Origin: Gloeophyllum trabeum ATCC 11539
Lineage: Eukaryota > Basidiomycota > Agaricomycetes > Gloeophyllales > Gloeophyllaceae
Reading direction: 5' to 3'
NCBI RefSeq assembly: GCF_000344685.1
Contig: NW_006920426.1
Location: forward strand, 616,681 to 645,992
DNA: 29,312 bases
A program made the translations under genes and the position numbers. The notes below the pieces were generated by a model. It did no database searches. It had not been told where the DNA came from and worked only from the letters and a program-made list of their open reading frames with translations. Below, in pieces: positions 11,861 through 22,368 of this stretch; position 1 is the stretch's first letter; each line of letters begins with the position of its first letter.

Positions 11861-13348
11861 ATGGCGAGTGAACTGGCTTTCCACCTCGCCCCGAACAACC
11901 TCTCCACCCGAACGCCTCCTATCGGGCAAGCCCTCAGCTGGGCGAAGCAGTACGTCCCAGCCCCTGACCGTCCCCTCCTCGACATCTCGCAAGGCGTACC
12001 TGGCACCCCTCCGCCACCGGTCCTGCGCGATGCCCTGGCAGCAGCGGCTTCTGCCCCAGGCGTCTTCGGGTACGGGCCAGACGAGGGGGAGTACGAGTTG
12101 CGCAAGGCGGTGGCAGAGGAGATGAGGTGGACGTACGGAGGTCAAGACAAGGGAAGTGGTGAGGTTGATGTGAATGCGGAAGACATTTCCATCACGTCAG
12201 GGTGCAACCTTGCGTTTGTGGCCGTTGCGATGTCGTTGGCGCAGCAGGGGGATGAGTTTATATTGCCTGTTCCCTGGTGAGTCTGAGGGGAATGCTTGAC
12301 ATGGGCAGCTTTTCTGACCTTTCTACAGGTACTTTAATAACCAGCGCGTAATCTAGATTGACAGTGGAGTGGCGCGGGGGCTGATACTCTGCCTCTAGGA
12401 TGACGCTGAGCCTCCTCGGCATCAAGACCGTCGAGCTACAGACATACGCACACGACCACTTCCTCCCTGACCCCGAGCGGTGTGCGGCGCTCATAACCCC
12501 TCGGACACGCGCCATCGTCCTCGTCACGCCCAACAACCCGGTATGTTCCCCTCCCCGTCTTCCTAATGTGCACTGACTACAACAATGCTCATCTCGGTTA
12601 GACCGGCGCGACCTACCCGCCGTCCCTCATCGCCTCCTTCGCGTCCCTCGCGCGGACCCACAAGATTGCGCTCATCATCGACGAGACTTACCGCGACTTC
12701 ATCGCCTCCTCGCCCCCGCACTACCTCTTCCACTCCCCCTCCTCGCGACAAATCGCACCCGAGCACCAGCCAACGGACTGGTCCTGGCGCCCCACCGTCA
12801 TCTCCCTCTACTCCTTCTCCAAGTCGTACTGCATCCCCGGGCACCGCCTCGGCGCGATCACCGCCTCGCCCGCGCTCCTCCCCGCGCTCGTGCGCGTGTT
12901 TGATTGCCTCCAGATCTGCGCCCCGCGCGGCGCGCAGCGGGCGTTCCTCACCAAGCCCTCTCCGTCCGCGAAATCGCTCCTCCCGTCCCTCAGGCATTTT
13001 ATCAAGGATAATAGGGACGCGCTGGCCGCGCGGCACAAGCTTTTCCGGGAGCTACTGCCGAGGAGGTGGAAAATCGCGAGTAGCGGAGCGTATTATGCGT
13101 TCGTGCGACACCCGTGGAAGGGAAGGGGGGCGAGGGAGGTGTGCGAGCGCCTGGCGAGGGAGCGGGGCGTGGTGTGTTTGCCCGTCGCGTTCTTTGTGGC
13201 TGAGCAGGGAGGGGAAGGGGAGACGGAGGTGAGGGAGGAGGATAGGTATGTGAGGTTTTCGGTGGCGAATGTGGATGATGAGCGGATTAGGACGGTGTGT
13301 GAGCGGTTGAAGGAGGCGGAGGAGGTGTTTGGGTGGGAGCTGGACTGA
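11861..13348 (+). CDS. Class I/II PLP-dependent aminotransferase, 439 aa
   Basis: Spliced as 11861..12276, 12329..12343, 12399..12540, 12602..13348, giving 439 residues. It transfers amino groups using pyridoxal phosphate (fold type I), and the substrate cannot be told from sequence. Landmarks are 'LLDISQGVPGTPPPPVL' near residue 45, 'FGYGPDEGEYELRKAV', 'TSGCNLAF', 'VTPNNP' with Asn190, 'LIIDETYRDF' with Asp218 (cofactor N1) and Tyr221, 'SLYSFSKSYCIPGHRLG' with the Schiff-base Lys265, and 'RYVRFSVAN' with Arg409 for the substrate carboxylate. Length and motif spacing are normal, so the enzyme looks intact. Exon 2 is only 15 nt (encoding most of WYFNNQ). It is followed by an intron that keeps the frame only with a GC donor at 12344. 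No targeting peptide is evident, so a cytosolic location is inferred. It lies between two copies of a secreted-protein family, with no metabolic link apparent. Confidence 0.9.
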
Positions 13349-13636
13349 GTGGGAGGGATGTGTACGTGAGGGCTACAGGCGTTGCAGTGAGTAGTGCTGG
13401 TTACATATTTCGTGGGGCAGTACTGACCTCGTTGTCGTCTCCAGGTACTACAGACAGTGTTCGTAGATTATCATGCTGGCATTACGCTCAGGGGAATATA
13501 TCGCGACCTCCAACACGAGCCGTGAAGAATTCAGGTGTTCTATATGATTGGAGAATCATGTTATTACTGTAAATTACTGATACTTAAGAGTCTACGAGAG
13601 TTACTGATCCAAGTCCGCACATCACAGGTGAGATAC
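13349..13636. other. Short intergenic stretch between convergent aminotransferase gene and pseudogene
   Basis: These 288 bp hold both 3' ends. No gene, repeat or RNA structure was recognised. Confidence 0.3.
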
Positions 13637-14187
13637 TCAGACGATCGTTACATTATTGCTTGTGATATCAAGCACCGGTGACGCACTAGCCTCGAAAGTG
13701 TCGGAAGTCAGGTCAGCCATAGAGTCACCCCATCTTTACCGAATAACTCACCCCGTTCAAGTAGGAATGCGCTACGGTAAGGAGTCATTCGCTCTTGGCG
13801 ATATTCTGGGGCACCGTCACCGTGAAGTTCTGGCTCGGCGGCTTGGAGGTGTCGTTGCTGTATGCGTATGCGGGCTTGTAGGCGCCGTTGTAGAGGACGT
13901 AGCCCACGCTATGATGCGGGTCGAGGCACCCGTCGTTGCTCGCGCATCCCTGCAGGCCATGAGGAGGCCGACTTCGGAGACGCTCGTAAAGGTGCTCTGC
14001 GCGAGGGGGGCGTTAGTAATTTGAGACGGGACAAGGTGATGATGGTGCGTACGGGCCGGTCGATATTGACGGTGATATTGCACACTCCGGTGGTTAGTGG
14101 TCGTGGACCCGTTTGTGTCCGAAGAGCTGTTGACGTTCTGCGCGGAGGCCGGGGCAGCAAAGGAAGCAAGGGCGGAACGACCTTCAT
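13637..14187 (-). pseudogene. Decayed paralogue of the small secreted protein at 9767-10319
   Basis: The three-exon layout of the intact copy is preserved: exons about 14053..14187, 13752..13996 and 13637..13690, with introns of 56 and 61 nt at the same places. Recognisable blocks are SALASFAAPASAQ (signal peptide end), ITVNIDRP, 'STFTSVSEVGLLMAC', 'SNDGCLDPHHSVGYVLYNGA', 'KPPSQNFTVTVPQNIA', 'LLTVAHSYLNG' and 'ASPVLDITSNNVTIV'. These blocks do not share one frame. The frame changes after the ATG, again before ITVNIDRP, and again near 13945 in exon 2. An in-frame TGA lies at 13785-13787. All family blocks and splice sites remain, so this is a recent pseudogene or a strongly error-laden assembly. 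A TATAA-like box near 14287-14291 is still present about 100 bp upstream. Confidence 0.78.
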
Positions 14188-15205
14188 ATTTCCTAAGAGG
14201 TGATGGGGATTTGGTGGCAGGTGAGATTAATGAGGAACCGCTTCAAGGTGTGGACAATGGTATGGACAGAGGTCTTCCGTATCCTCTTATATGCGTCCGA
14301 GGAGACGGGCGGTCCTTCCCGACGAGAAAATCTGGCGTGGAGATGATGTAGGGTAGCGGGTACGATTGCCACCTGTTGCTTCCGGATCCGTTATTCTTCG
14401 TGCCCATATGCCTTTCTGTACTTCGACGGAGCAACAGAACGGATGACGGATTATATCAGGCAACCCTAAGGCGACGTTGCCGTGTTTTCTGGTGGTGCGT
14501 ACGCTGTATGGTACTCTGCCCGCTCCTCAAAGGACTATTCCAGTGCATATACAGCCAATCACCGTCAGGGTGCCTCTTCTAAGTGACCGCTGGCACTGAC
14601 CCTGCTGACTAAGTTACAAGTAGACACCAGAAATCTGTACCGCAGACAGATAAATTTCGATCTAGGGACGTTCACGTATATTCAACGGTCACCGGCTGTT
14701 CGAAGTACAATGCAGTCACACTAGCCGACACATAAGTTGTCTATGAATTGTTGTTATTCAGCATCCAGTTTGGATAGTACAAGGGGTCTACGGGCCGTCT
14801 ACCAGATGTCCCAGATTGAATTTGGACTTCCACAAAACCGGATAAGCATGGTTCCAAGACGCTCCCTTACCCCATCCGTTTAACACGCGATCAGCCAATT
14901 TATCACCCTTTTGAAACAATCCTTTGGGCTACTGGTACGCGTCGGTGTGTAGCCTGATTCAAGCGATATACTATGGGTTTTCCGTACGTCATTTACCAAT
15001 GGCGTATTAGTGTCCCTTCTCCGTACTGAGTAACCACCTGCGGGGGACGGCATATAGCGACGTGATAATCTGTCTACCAACAGATGCGCTCAGTTAGACG
15101 TGCCTCCTGTGGCACGAACATGATAGTTACATCCATACCCGGCTCTGTCGAGGCACAAGCCTTCACGACAAGAGCGGGTCCAGGTCGTTCCAAGATAATG
15201 CCGTC
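14188..15205. other. 1-kb gap without a supported gene
   Basis: It lies between the pseudogene start and the BTB gene stop. Frames here are short and lack family motifs or splice partners. The 5' part near 14190-14300 is the former promoter of the pseudogene. Nothing else was recognised. Confidence 0.3.
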
Positions 15206-16364
15206 TCACCGATATCGGAGTTTGAGCGTCCAGTGTAGGTCTGCAACCACCCCGTTTTCCTTTCCCACTTTAGCCGCAGAAGTCGTACGTTTCCGCGATC
15301 TGGCCAGTGAAGGAATCAAAGCTGGCTCGAAGGCGAGGTAGAGGCGTCGACGCACCTCTTTCGTCGTCTTATCGACCTCCTTCCCAAGCAAGTCACTAAA
15401 CCATGTGATGTCCCAGGATGCCTGGAGTGAGCAGGTTGTGCACCCAGACAAAGACAGACTGGAAGGTTTCCTGGATGATTCCCTGGTCACGATTTCACCG
15501 GATGGGTAGCCACCTAGAAGTCCGCGGATGTTCAACATATAGCCACCCCACCAAGAAGCAGCGAGTCCTTGGTAGTGGTCGTCGTGATATCTGTGGCACT
15601 GTGAATTGGAGCAAGTGACCCAAATCCAATCGCGTTTCGTGTCCCATTCTAAGCCTGGACTGAGAGTCAGGGACTGAGCTGCTGCTCTACAACGCTTCCG
15701 GTAGGCCATCCAACGGAACATGACGAGCCCTGAGACGAATCGCAATTCGTCGAATTCGGGTATAATTTCGATCTCCACAGATAGAAGACGCCTCGCCGCT
15801 ATGCGCGCTTCCTCCTGCAATCGCAACGAGGAGGCAGCTGCGAAGACCTGCAAGGGCTCTCTCTTCAGCAATTTCAGAGAAACTAGCTCCTTTCTCAGCA
15901 CATTTGCCGCGCCCTCAAATTGATACTTCATGGCTGCTGCTAGCACGGGCTGCAGTTGAGACGCACTCTTCCAGATCGGCGCTTCTAAGGGTCCTGGGTA
16001 GCACAGCTGTAGGAGCTTTTCCACAGTCTCTCCGGTCTCCTCCATTATTGGTACAATGGGAAGGCCAGAGGCTGCATCCTTTTCCTCAGTGGCGAGGCTG
16101 TTTTCTTGGCGCGACGCTGCACCGATGGCGAACATGTCACGGAAGAGCGGCGATGCGAGGGAGAGTATCAGTCTGTGAACACGGAAGTTGATCCCATCCT
16201 TTGAGCGCAAGATCACATCGGCGGTCTCATCGTCTTGGAAGAGTGGTTCTGAACATAGTCAGCGGCTCATTGTGGGGCCATTGCTGAACGGAGTTATGCT
16301 TACCAGTTGGCTGCCAGGCTTTCTGCGCGCCTGCTCCGGATTCTCTCGCCTCAATCGTGTCCAT
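15206..16364 (-). CDS. BTB/POZ-domain protein, 367 aa
   Basis: Spliced as complement(16304..16364, 15206..16248), giving 367 residues with one 55-nt intron. The BTB fold starts around residue 25 with 'DETADVILRSKDGINFRVHR', followed by 'LILSLASPLFRDMFAIG', an acidic linker, then 'ETVEKLLQLCYPG' and the helical end 'VLAAAMKYQFEGAANVLRKE'. That is the standard DVxL...FxVHxxxLxxxSxxFxxMF...LLxxxYP order. The remaining ~230 residues contain a Trp/Cys/His-rich part (VTCSNSQCHRYHDDHYQ) and 'DITWFSDLLGKEVD', which I have seen in expanded mushroom BTB families. They show no MATH, Kelch or BACK domain. BTB domains mediate dimerisation and often dock to Cul3 ubiquitin ligases, so a substrate-adaptor role is possible but unproven. 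The ATG at 16364 was chosen because its exon joins in frame to the BTB core. The tail could contain another unseen intron. Confidence 0.82.
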
Positions 16365-17455
16365 CGGTTCTCTTACGGTCGTAGTGGTCTAGTAGGAGCT
16401 CACGACCCCTGTATAGAGGTTTGGCGCTTCTCCACAACAGGGGTTAAACGCGTGTCCACCCTGGTACTTATACGAAATATGTGGACCTACGATGCGGACT
16501 CCGCCGTCACTCCGGATATGATACTGAGTCACTATCTTGAGAGGTGGTGGAGGAGCCAGTAGTGTTTGTCGTCGCTGTAACGTTAGCCTCAGCAATTGGC
16601 GAAAAGGTTTTCTTTGATTGTCTTCTCTAACTGGATCATGTGCTGCGAGCCGCTCCGACCCGATGCAATTATAGGCGGGTACAGTATCGCTGATGAGATG
16701 GTGCTGAGGTTTGGCCTGAATGGCACCTCGTCCTAGACTTGTAAACGACGTCTCCTCAATAGTCAGTAGATAGGCCAGCAATCCTGTCCTGTCCCGATGC
16801 TCCCCCAAGCCTTCGGCAAGAGTTGTAACTTGCATTTCCCAGCCTCCAAGATGCCCCGCGCGCCATCGGGAGAATACGGAACGCCCCATGACTCCATCTT
16901 GTACGTCCTCCTCATCCACTGCGCACGGGCAGGCATGCGCAATCCAGATCCGATAACGTCCTTGTAGCATTCGATTGGTGCAATGAAAGCCATTCTAAGA
17001 TAGTTCGCCACTTTGCTGTGCGCCGACCCGTGTGTGCTCGAGATCCGACTCATCGTATCTCAGGCTGCGACTCCGCTGGTTGTTAGTGGATGGGATCGAT
17101 GACCAAACATTCGCTCACGGCGGATACGGCTCCCTATACACTGATGTCTCGGTAATTCTCGGTCTATTCGTCTCTCACTGGCTAGCACTGGTAATTGGAC
17201 GTGTTTCCTGGAATGATCTCCACCCCGCATTGGTCGCCCAAACCTCCGATACATTCGCACATACGGAGGAATTCGCGAGAACAAGGGCGCCGCTGGCTCG
17301 TTTCCCTAGGCAGGCGTAATCTACATATATGAGCACGCCGCCTTCTAGCTCTTATGCAATCGTTCATGTGTTTGACTTGATTCAAGCTTCGATCTAAATC
17401 CCCACTCGGTTTATCTCCTTATTTTCTTCTGTCATCCTAGAGGCACCAATCAGCC
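16365..17455. other. 1.1-kb gap upstream of the ADP/ATP carrier gene
   Basis: A 193-codon minus-strand frame (16389-16970) and a 96-codon one (16763-17053) are open but have no recognisable domain and irregular composition, so neither is called as a gene. The right end must contain the carrier promoter and 5' leader. A CCAAT (ACCAATCAG) falls only a few bases before the carrier ATG, which puts it in the leader rather than in a usual promoter position. Confidence 0.35.
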
Positions 17456-18876
17456 ATGGCGGAGTCAGGTAGTAACAAGAGCCATGCAGAAAATAAACAA
17501 AGCAACTTCATGGGTACGGTTTGCCCCCCTTCCTGCCTCCATATCCTCGTCACATCTCATCTGATTCAAATGGCTGAAATGCAGTGGACTTCCTGATGGG
17601 TGGCACCGCCGCAGCCATCTCCAAGACAGCCGCAGCTCCCATTGAGCGCGTCAAGCTGCTCATGCAGAACCAGGGCGCGATGCTCGCGAACGGGCGGCTC
17701 GACCGGCCCTACGCGGGCATCCTCGACTGCTTCAAGCGGACGTACACCAACGAGGGTCTCTATAGCTGTGCGTAATCCCCTCACCCGCCTCACTCCCTGC
17801 CACTCACACTCTACTTGGACCGGTAATGTAGTCTGGCGTGGCAACAGCACGAACATCATCCGCTACTTCCCGACGCAGGCGCTCAACTTTGCGTTCAAGG
17901 ACACGTTCAAAGCGATGTTCGGGTTCAAACGCCAGGAGGGATTCGCGCTCTGGGTGGCGGGCAATGTCGCCAGCGGCGCCGCGGCCGGCGCAGCATCATC
18001 GGTTTTCGTCTATTCACTTGACTAGTGCGTCCTATCCTGCATACGGTTTTGTCCGGATTATACTGAGTATAGGAAATTTTGGTAAGTGCGAGGACGCGCC
18101 TGGCAGCGGACGCCAAGTCGGGCGGGAAGCGGGAGTTCTCCGGTCTGCTCGATGTGTACAAGAAGACGCTCAAATCGGACGGAATTGTGGGCCTGTACCG
18201 CGGGTTTATCCCGAGTGTTATGGGCATCTGCGTGTACAGGGGGTTCTAGTGCGTCTTCCCCCTTTCTCTAACCCTTGCACTACTTGCTGAGGGCTGCATG
18301 GGCAGCTTCGGTGGCTATGACACAATCCGTGATGTCGTCCTCATTGGGCCACTCCAGGGCAACTTCCTCGCGAGCTTCGCGGTGGGATGGCTCTGTACGA
18401 CCGTACGTCCCTCCATCCGCTTTATCTCGCAGCCTGTCCCACTCACAGTATGCAGGGCGCGGCGCTCGCTTCGTACCCGCTTGACACCGTCCGCAGGCGG
18501 ATGATGATGACTTCGGGGACAAAGGTACGTCTGCCTTTTCACATCCACTCTTATCTGCGGGAAACTAATTGGTGAAAATACTTTTAGGTGCACTATAAGT
18601 CGACGGTAGACGCCTTCCGACAGATCGTAGCCAAAGAGGGCGCTAAGGCCCTATTCTGTGAGTGTTCCTGACTTGCTGATGCTGACATCGACTGACAAGC
18701 CGATGTAGCGGGGGCGGGCGCGAATATCCTGCGTGGGGTGGCGTCAGCGGGTGTGCTCGCGCTGTATGATCAGTGAGTATCTGCGTTTCGGGATGTGGAT
18801 GCATGGGGCTGATCAGCATGCACGTAGGTTCCAATTAATTATGTACGGCACTGTGTACAAGGCGGGGTCGGGCTAG
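17456..18876 (+). CDS. Mitochondrial ADP/ATP carrier (adenine nucleotide translocator), 314 aa
   Basis: Nine exons: 17456..17513, 17585..17767, 17832..18024, 18087..18248, 18306..18402, 18456..18524, 18588..18657, 18709..18772, 18828..18876. They keep one frame of 314 residues, with introns of 51-71 nt. It exchanges cytosolic ADP for matrix ATP across the inner mitochondrial membrane. The three carrier repeats each show their signature: '[12 protein letters not shown]' (residues 38-49), '[13 protein letters not shown]' (from 142) and '[12 protein letters not shown]' (238-249). The RRRMMM motif is diagnostic of ADP/ATP carriers. '[20 protein letters not shown]' and '[15 protein letters not shown]' are typical helix segments. 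The N-terminus ([18 protein letters not shown]) is short and polar, as in other fungal carriers. The intron-3 acceptor (gtaag) is slightly unusual but preserves the frame. The gene converges with the MPDU1-type gene, with 202 bp between stops. Confidence 0.96.
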
Positions 18877-19078
18877 ATGTTCCTGAGAAACACCACACTA
18901 TAATACTAATGGACTTCTATACAAATATTTCGGAACTGTACTATGGCTTACGAACATTGTATTGGTCTATAGATTTATGATTATCCTGAGGGGCCACAAA
19001 TAATAATATAGATTCGTTCTATAAATTACAACGCGAACTATAGGATACCCATACGAAGACCCACACTCCCACATAGCT

Positions 19079-20081
19079 TCAATCGAGTTTCCTCGCCCAC
19101 TTCCTGCCGGAAGGCGTCGGCGACGAGTACCGCGCAGTTGGCGTCTGCGGGGGGACGACCACCTCCACCTTGCTCTCGCGCTGCGCGGGCCGCTGCGGTC
19201 GCTCCTTCTCACTCATCGCGATCTTGCCCAGGCTCTCCTTCTCGCGGATATCTTTGTCCCAGTAAATCCACAGTTGCGCGCCGAGCACGCCGTTTAGCAG
19301 GAGCGCGAGCGCGAAGCCGGCGATGACGAGCGGGTCCCCCACTTCGGTCGCGGTGGTAAACAGCCGGGCGAGGCAGCCGACGATTTGGGAGAGGACGGCG
19401 AAGGCGGAGAGCTGGCCGGTAGATTGTGCGCGGTAGTTCTGCATTATCTGGGGCAGCTTCGAGAAGAGGGATAGTGGGAGGGTAGAAAGCTGTAAGAGCG
19501 CTAGAATATCGGTCGGGAGGGTATACAGCGCAACGCCGGTGAGTGCGGAGGCGAGCGATGCGACGGTGAGTTGGAGGGGTTTGGATTGGTTGGGGCGGGC
19601 GGGAGCATAGTAGATGATGAGGAGGGTGATGAGCACGTTTTGCGCGGTGAGGAAGAGGTTCTCGCCGTAGGTCGAGAAGGGGAAGGCGTTGCGGAAGGAG
19701 TAGGCAAGGGTGATCGCGTATGCGAGCGTCTCAAGGACGTACGCGGGCAGGGAGAGTCCGCGTGCGGAGCGGGCAGAGAGAACTGCGCGGGTCAGTGCTC
19801 GCAAGTGCTTTCCAAAAGAGAAGACGCACTAAGTAAGAGCTGCGGGACTTTCATGATGGATCCCCCGACAACTATGCCAATCCCCAGACCCTTTGACACG
19901 GAATACTTGATACATTCCACGTCCGACACGTTCAGGTTCTCCACCAGCGAAATGTAGCATTTCTTCCGGTGCTTCTCAGCAACCCTTAGCCTAAGCAAAG
20001 TGCCCTGAAACTCACCTTGCCGACGATGGCGACGCCGAGGTCGCGAACGAACCAGGGCAGGTTGCGGGTGATGGAGGTCAT
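19079..20081 (-). CDS. MPDU1-type PQ-loop membrane protein, 300 aa
   Basis: Spliced as complement(20016..20081, 19830..19962, 19079..19782), giving 300 residues with introns of 53 and 47 nt. This matches mannose-P-dolichol utilization defect 1. In animals, that ER membrane protein is needed for use of dolichol-phosphate mannose and glucose in N-glycan, GPI and other glycosylation. Two PQ-loop motifs are visible: 'GGSIMKVPQLLLILSARSA' with Pro62-Gln63, and 'LSLFSKLPQIMQNYRAQS' with Pro177-Gln178. 'GLSLPAYVLETLAYAITLAY' after the first motif is strongly family-specific. About six to seven hydrophobic helices can be counted. The C-terminal ~60 residues are polar and Ser/Pro/Arg-rich, longer than in animal homologues. 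The ATG at 20081 gives a normal N-terminus (LPWFVRDLGVAIVGK). It shares a short divergent promoter region with the eIF3e gene. Confidence 0.93.
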
Positions 20082-20457
20082 GGCGGCGTGGAAGGAAGGG
20101 CCTGCGCTGCGAGCGACGCCGAGGGTCGTGCCAGCGGGGACGCTGACGGGCGGCATGCGCACGTGGCCGGGGCAACATGCGCGGAGGACACTCGGATTCC
20201 AGCGTGGGAATCGGACGTCTTCCTCGGACAGGACGAGGACCGTTGGGCATGCTGCCCTCGTCGAAATTCTTATATTATGGTGATGTGTAATAAAAGACAT
20301 AGAATACAAGGACGTCTATACCACCTAACTCTCAAGGAAATCCCGTGTACTTGATTCATCTCAGTAAACGGTCACACCTGAGCCGCGTCACGTCGGAAAT
20401 TGCCGACGCCTTCTCGTATTGACCCAAATTTCCTGTACCGGGCGTTCACAAACTAAG
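20082..20457. promoter_or_regulatory. Bidirectional promoter region of MPDU1-type and eIF3e genes
   Basis: 376 bp separate two head-to-head housekeeping start codons. An AT-rich stretch (about 20260-20310) lies nearer the MPDU1 side. A cgcgtcacgtcgg sequence near 20385-20397 resembles a CRE/ATF-type core. No TATA box is evident on the eIF3e side. Any regulatory assignment is inference. Confidence 0.4.
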
Positions 20458-22012
20458 ATGGCGGAATACGACCTCACCAACACAATCGTCCCCTACCTCG
20501 ACCGCCATCTTGCATTTCCTCTCCTAACTCACCTCGTCGAGACCGGCTTGTTCCCCCCAGAAGATGTCGCCGCAGCCCAGTATGAGCTCGCGAAGGGAAC
20601 GAACATGGTGGACTATGCCGTCAGTTTGTTCCAGCAGTTACATCCGGACGAGGAGGTTCCAGCAGGTGCGTGACACTTGATTTACTTTGGAAGTCGGAGT
20701 TCATCAACTTTGCCGGTCAGAATTCGCGCAGAAGAGGGAAAACGCCGTGTCCACGAACGAGCGCCTGCAACAAGAGGCTCAGGCTGTCCTGGACGTGATC
20801 GAGAACCCGGAAGTCGCCCAAGCACTGCGACAAGACAAAATGCAGAACCTGCAATACTTAAAAGAACACTACAACGTAACTACCCACCCACTCTTCCTCT
20901 CCTCTCCCCTCACCCACCCCTCCGTCCCTAGGTCACCCTCGAGCAAATCCGTGCCCTCTACAACTTCGGCCAGTTCCAATACACCTACGGCAACTACTCC
21001 GGCGCCGCCGACTACCTCTACCACTTCCGCGTGCTCTCCACCGACACCGACCTGAACACCTCCGCGAGCTGGGGCAAGCTCGCGTGCGACATCCTCACAG
21101 GCAAGTGGGACGTCGCGCTCGAGGAGCTCAACACGCTCCGCGAGTCGATCGACGCGCGCCCGAGCGAGCTCCTCCAGCTGCACAGCCGCACGTGGCTCCT
21201 GCACTGGAGCCTCTTCGTGTACTTCAACCACCCGCAGGGACGCTCGCTGTTGCTTGAGATCTTCCTCAGCCCGAATTATTTGAATACGATACAGACGAGT
21301 TGTCCGTGGGTGTTGAGGTACCTCGCCGCGGCGGCGGTGCTCTCGCGCAAGACGTCCGGCCAGAGCAGCTCCGGGCGCGTACGGCATGCGATTAAGGAGG
21401 TCGTGAAGGTGATACAGATGGAGGAGTACCAGTACCAGGATCCCGTCACGAAGTTCCTGAAGGAGCTGTACGTCGAGTTCGACTTCGAGGCGGCGCAGCG
21501 CGAGCTCGGGCTCGCGGAGAAGGTGATCGGCGACGATTTCTTCCTGAACGAGTTCAGGGAGGACTTCCTCGACAATGCCCGGTACTTGATCAGCGAGGCG
21601 TACTGCCGGATCCATCACCGGATCGACATTGGGTGGGTGTCATCTTAGCCCATTTTTGAGGAACTCCGCTGACGACTCAATAGCGACCTGTCGGAGCGCC
21701 TCAACCTCTCGCGCGACGAGGGCGAGAAATGGATCGTCAACCTCATCCGCGAGACGCGCATGGGCGCCGACGCGCGTATCGACCTCGAGAAGGTACGCCC
21801 TCTATCCCTCCTTCCCCTCCTTCCCCATCCCTTGACATTAACCCCCGTGTCTCCCCTCGCAGAACGTCATCGAGATCAACCGCCACCCCCTCCCGATCTA
21901 CCAGTCCATCATCGAGAAGACGCGGGGGCTCGCGTTCCGCACGCAGGCGCTCGGCGTCGCGATGGCGCGCGCGGCGCAGCCGCCCGTGCCTGTCGTCGAG
22001 GAGGCACGGTGA
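20458..22012 (+). CDS. Eukaryotic translation initiation factor 3 subunit e (INT6), 440 aa
   Basis: Spliced as 20458..20665, 20721..20875, 20932..21632, 21684..21792, 21863..22012, giving 440 residues with introns of 55, 56, 51 and 70 nt. It is a core subunit of eIF3, which recruits the 40S ribosome and mRNA during initiation. The N-terminus '[20 protein letters not shown]' is the eIF3e N-terminal domain signature. Helical TPR-like repeats follow ('[20 protein letters not shown]'), then the PCI domain in roughly residues 230-400 ('[20 protein letters not shown]', '[20 protein letters not shown]'). The length agrees with fungal homologues (about 430-450). The start is the ATG at 20458, since the frame is closed upstream. 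The gene converges with the HeLo/MLKL-like gene, with 356 bp between stops. Confidence 0.96.
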
Positions 22013-22368
22013 GGTGGTGGGGCGGGAGGGAAGTGGAGGGGACGGTACATGTGCTCTTGCTTGTGTATCATAGGATGTGCTGGTTTGTGTTGTACTGATA
22101 TTCATGCAAAACTGGCCCTTGGGCTGTGCCGACTTGATGCTACGTTTAAGCTGAGTCACCTTGGATATCCCTCACGATTCCTGCAATCATGTCCGCACCT
22201 CCACTTCAACGCGGAATCGTCCAAAAGCCGGGCCCAGTGTCTGTCTAAGGGTCTGGATATGTGTATAAATTTAGGAGTGCGTCATAGTGGGCTTTCCAGG
22301 AGCTGGAGAATACAACAGTATTATTAACAGAGGCGAGAATAAGGCTACGACGGCCCTATCCCTTATGA
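22013..22368. other. Intergenic region between convergent eIF3e and HeLo/MLKL-like genes
   Basis: 356 bp hold both 3' ends. No gene-like frame or repeat was recognised. Confidence 0.3.

Noticed and set aside
12563..13232. Long Arg/Ser/Pro-rich frames overlapping the aminotransferase on both strands
   Set aside because: They are shadows of the GC-rich catalytic exon. The aminotransferase frame carries the Lys265, Asp218 and Arg409 motifs.
16389..17053. Two open minus-strand frames (193 and 96 codons) between the BTB and carrier genes
   Set aside because: Overlapping frames with no recognisable domain, no plausible start context and no splice continuity.
20869..21618. 249-codon minus-strand frame opposite eIF3e
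   Set aside because: It is the antisense shadow of GC-rich eIF3e exons, whose plus-strand frame has unmistakable family motifs and splice sites.
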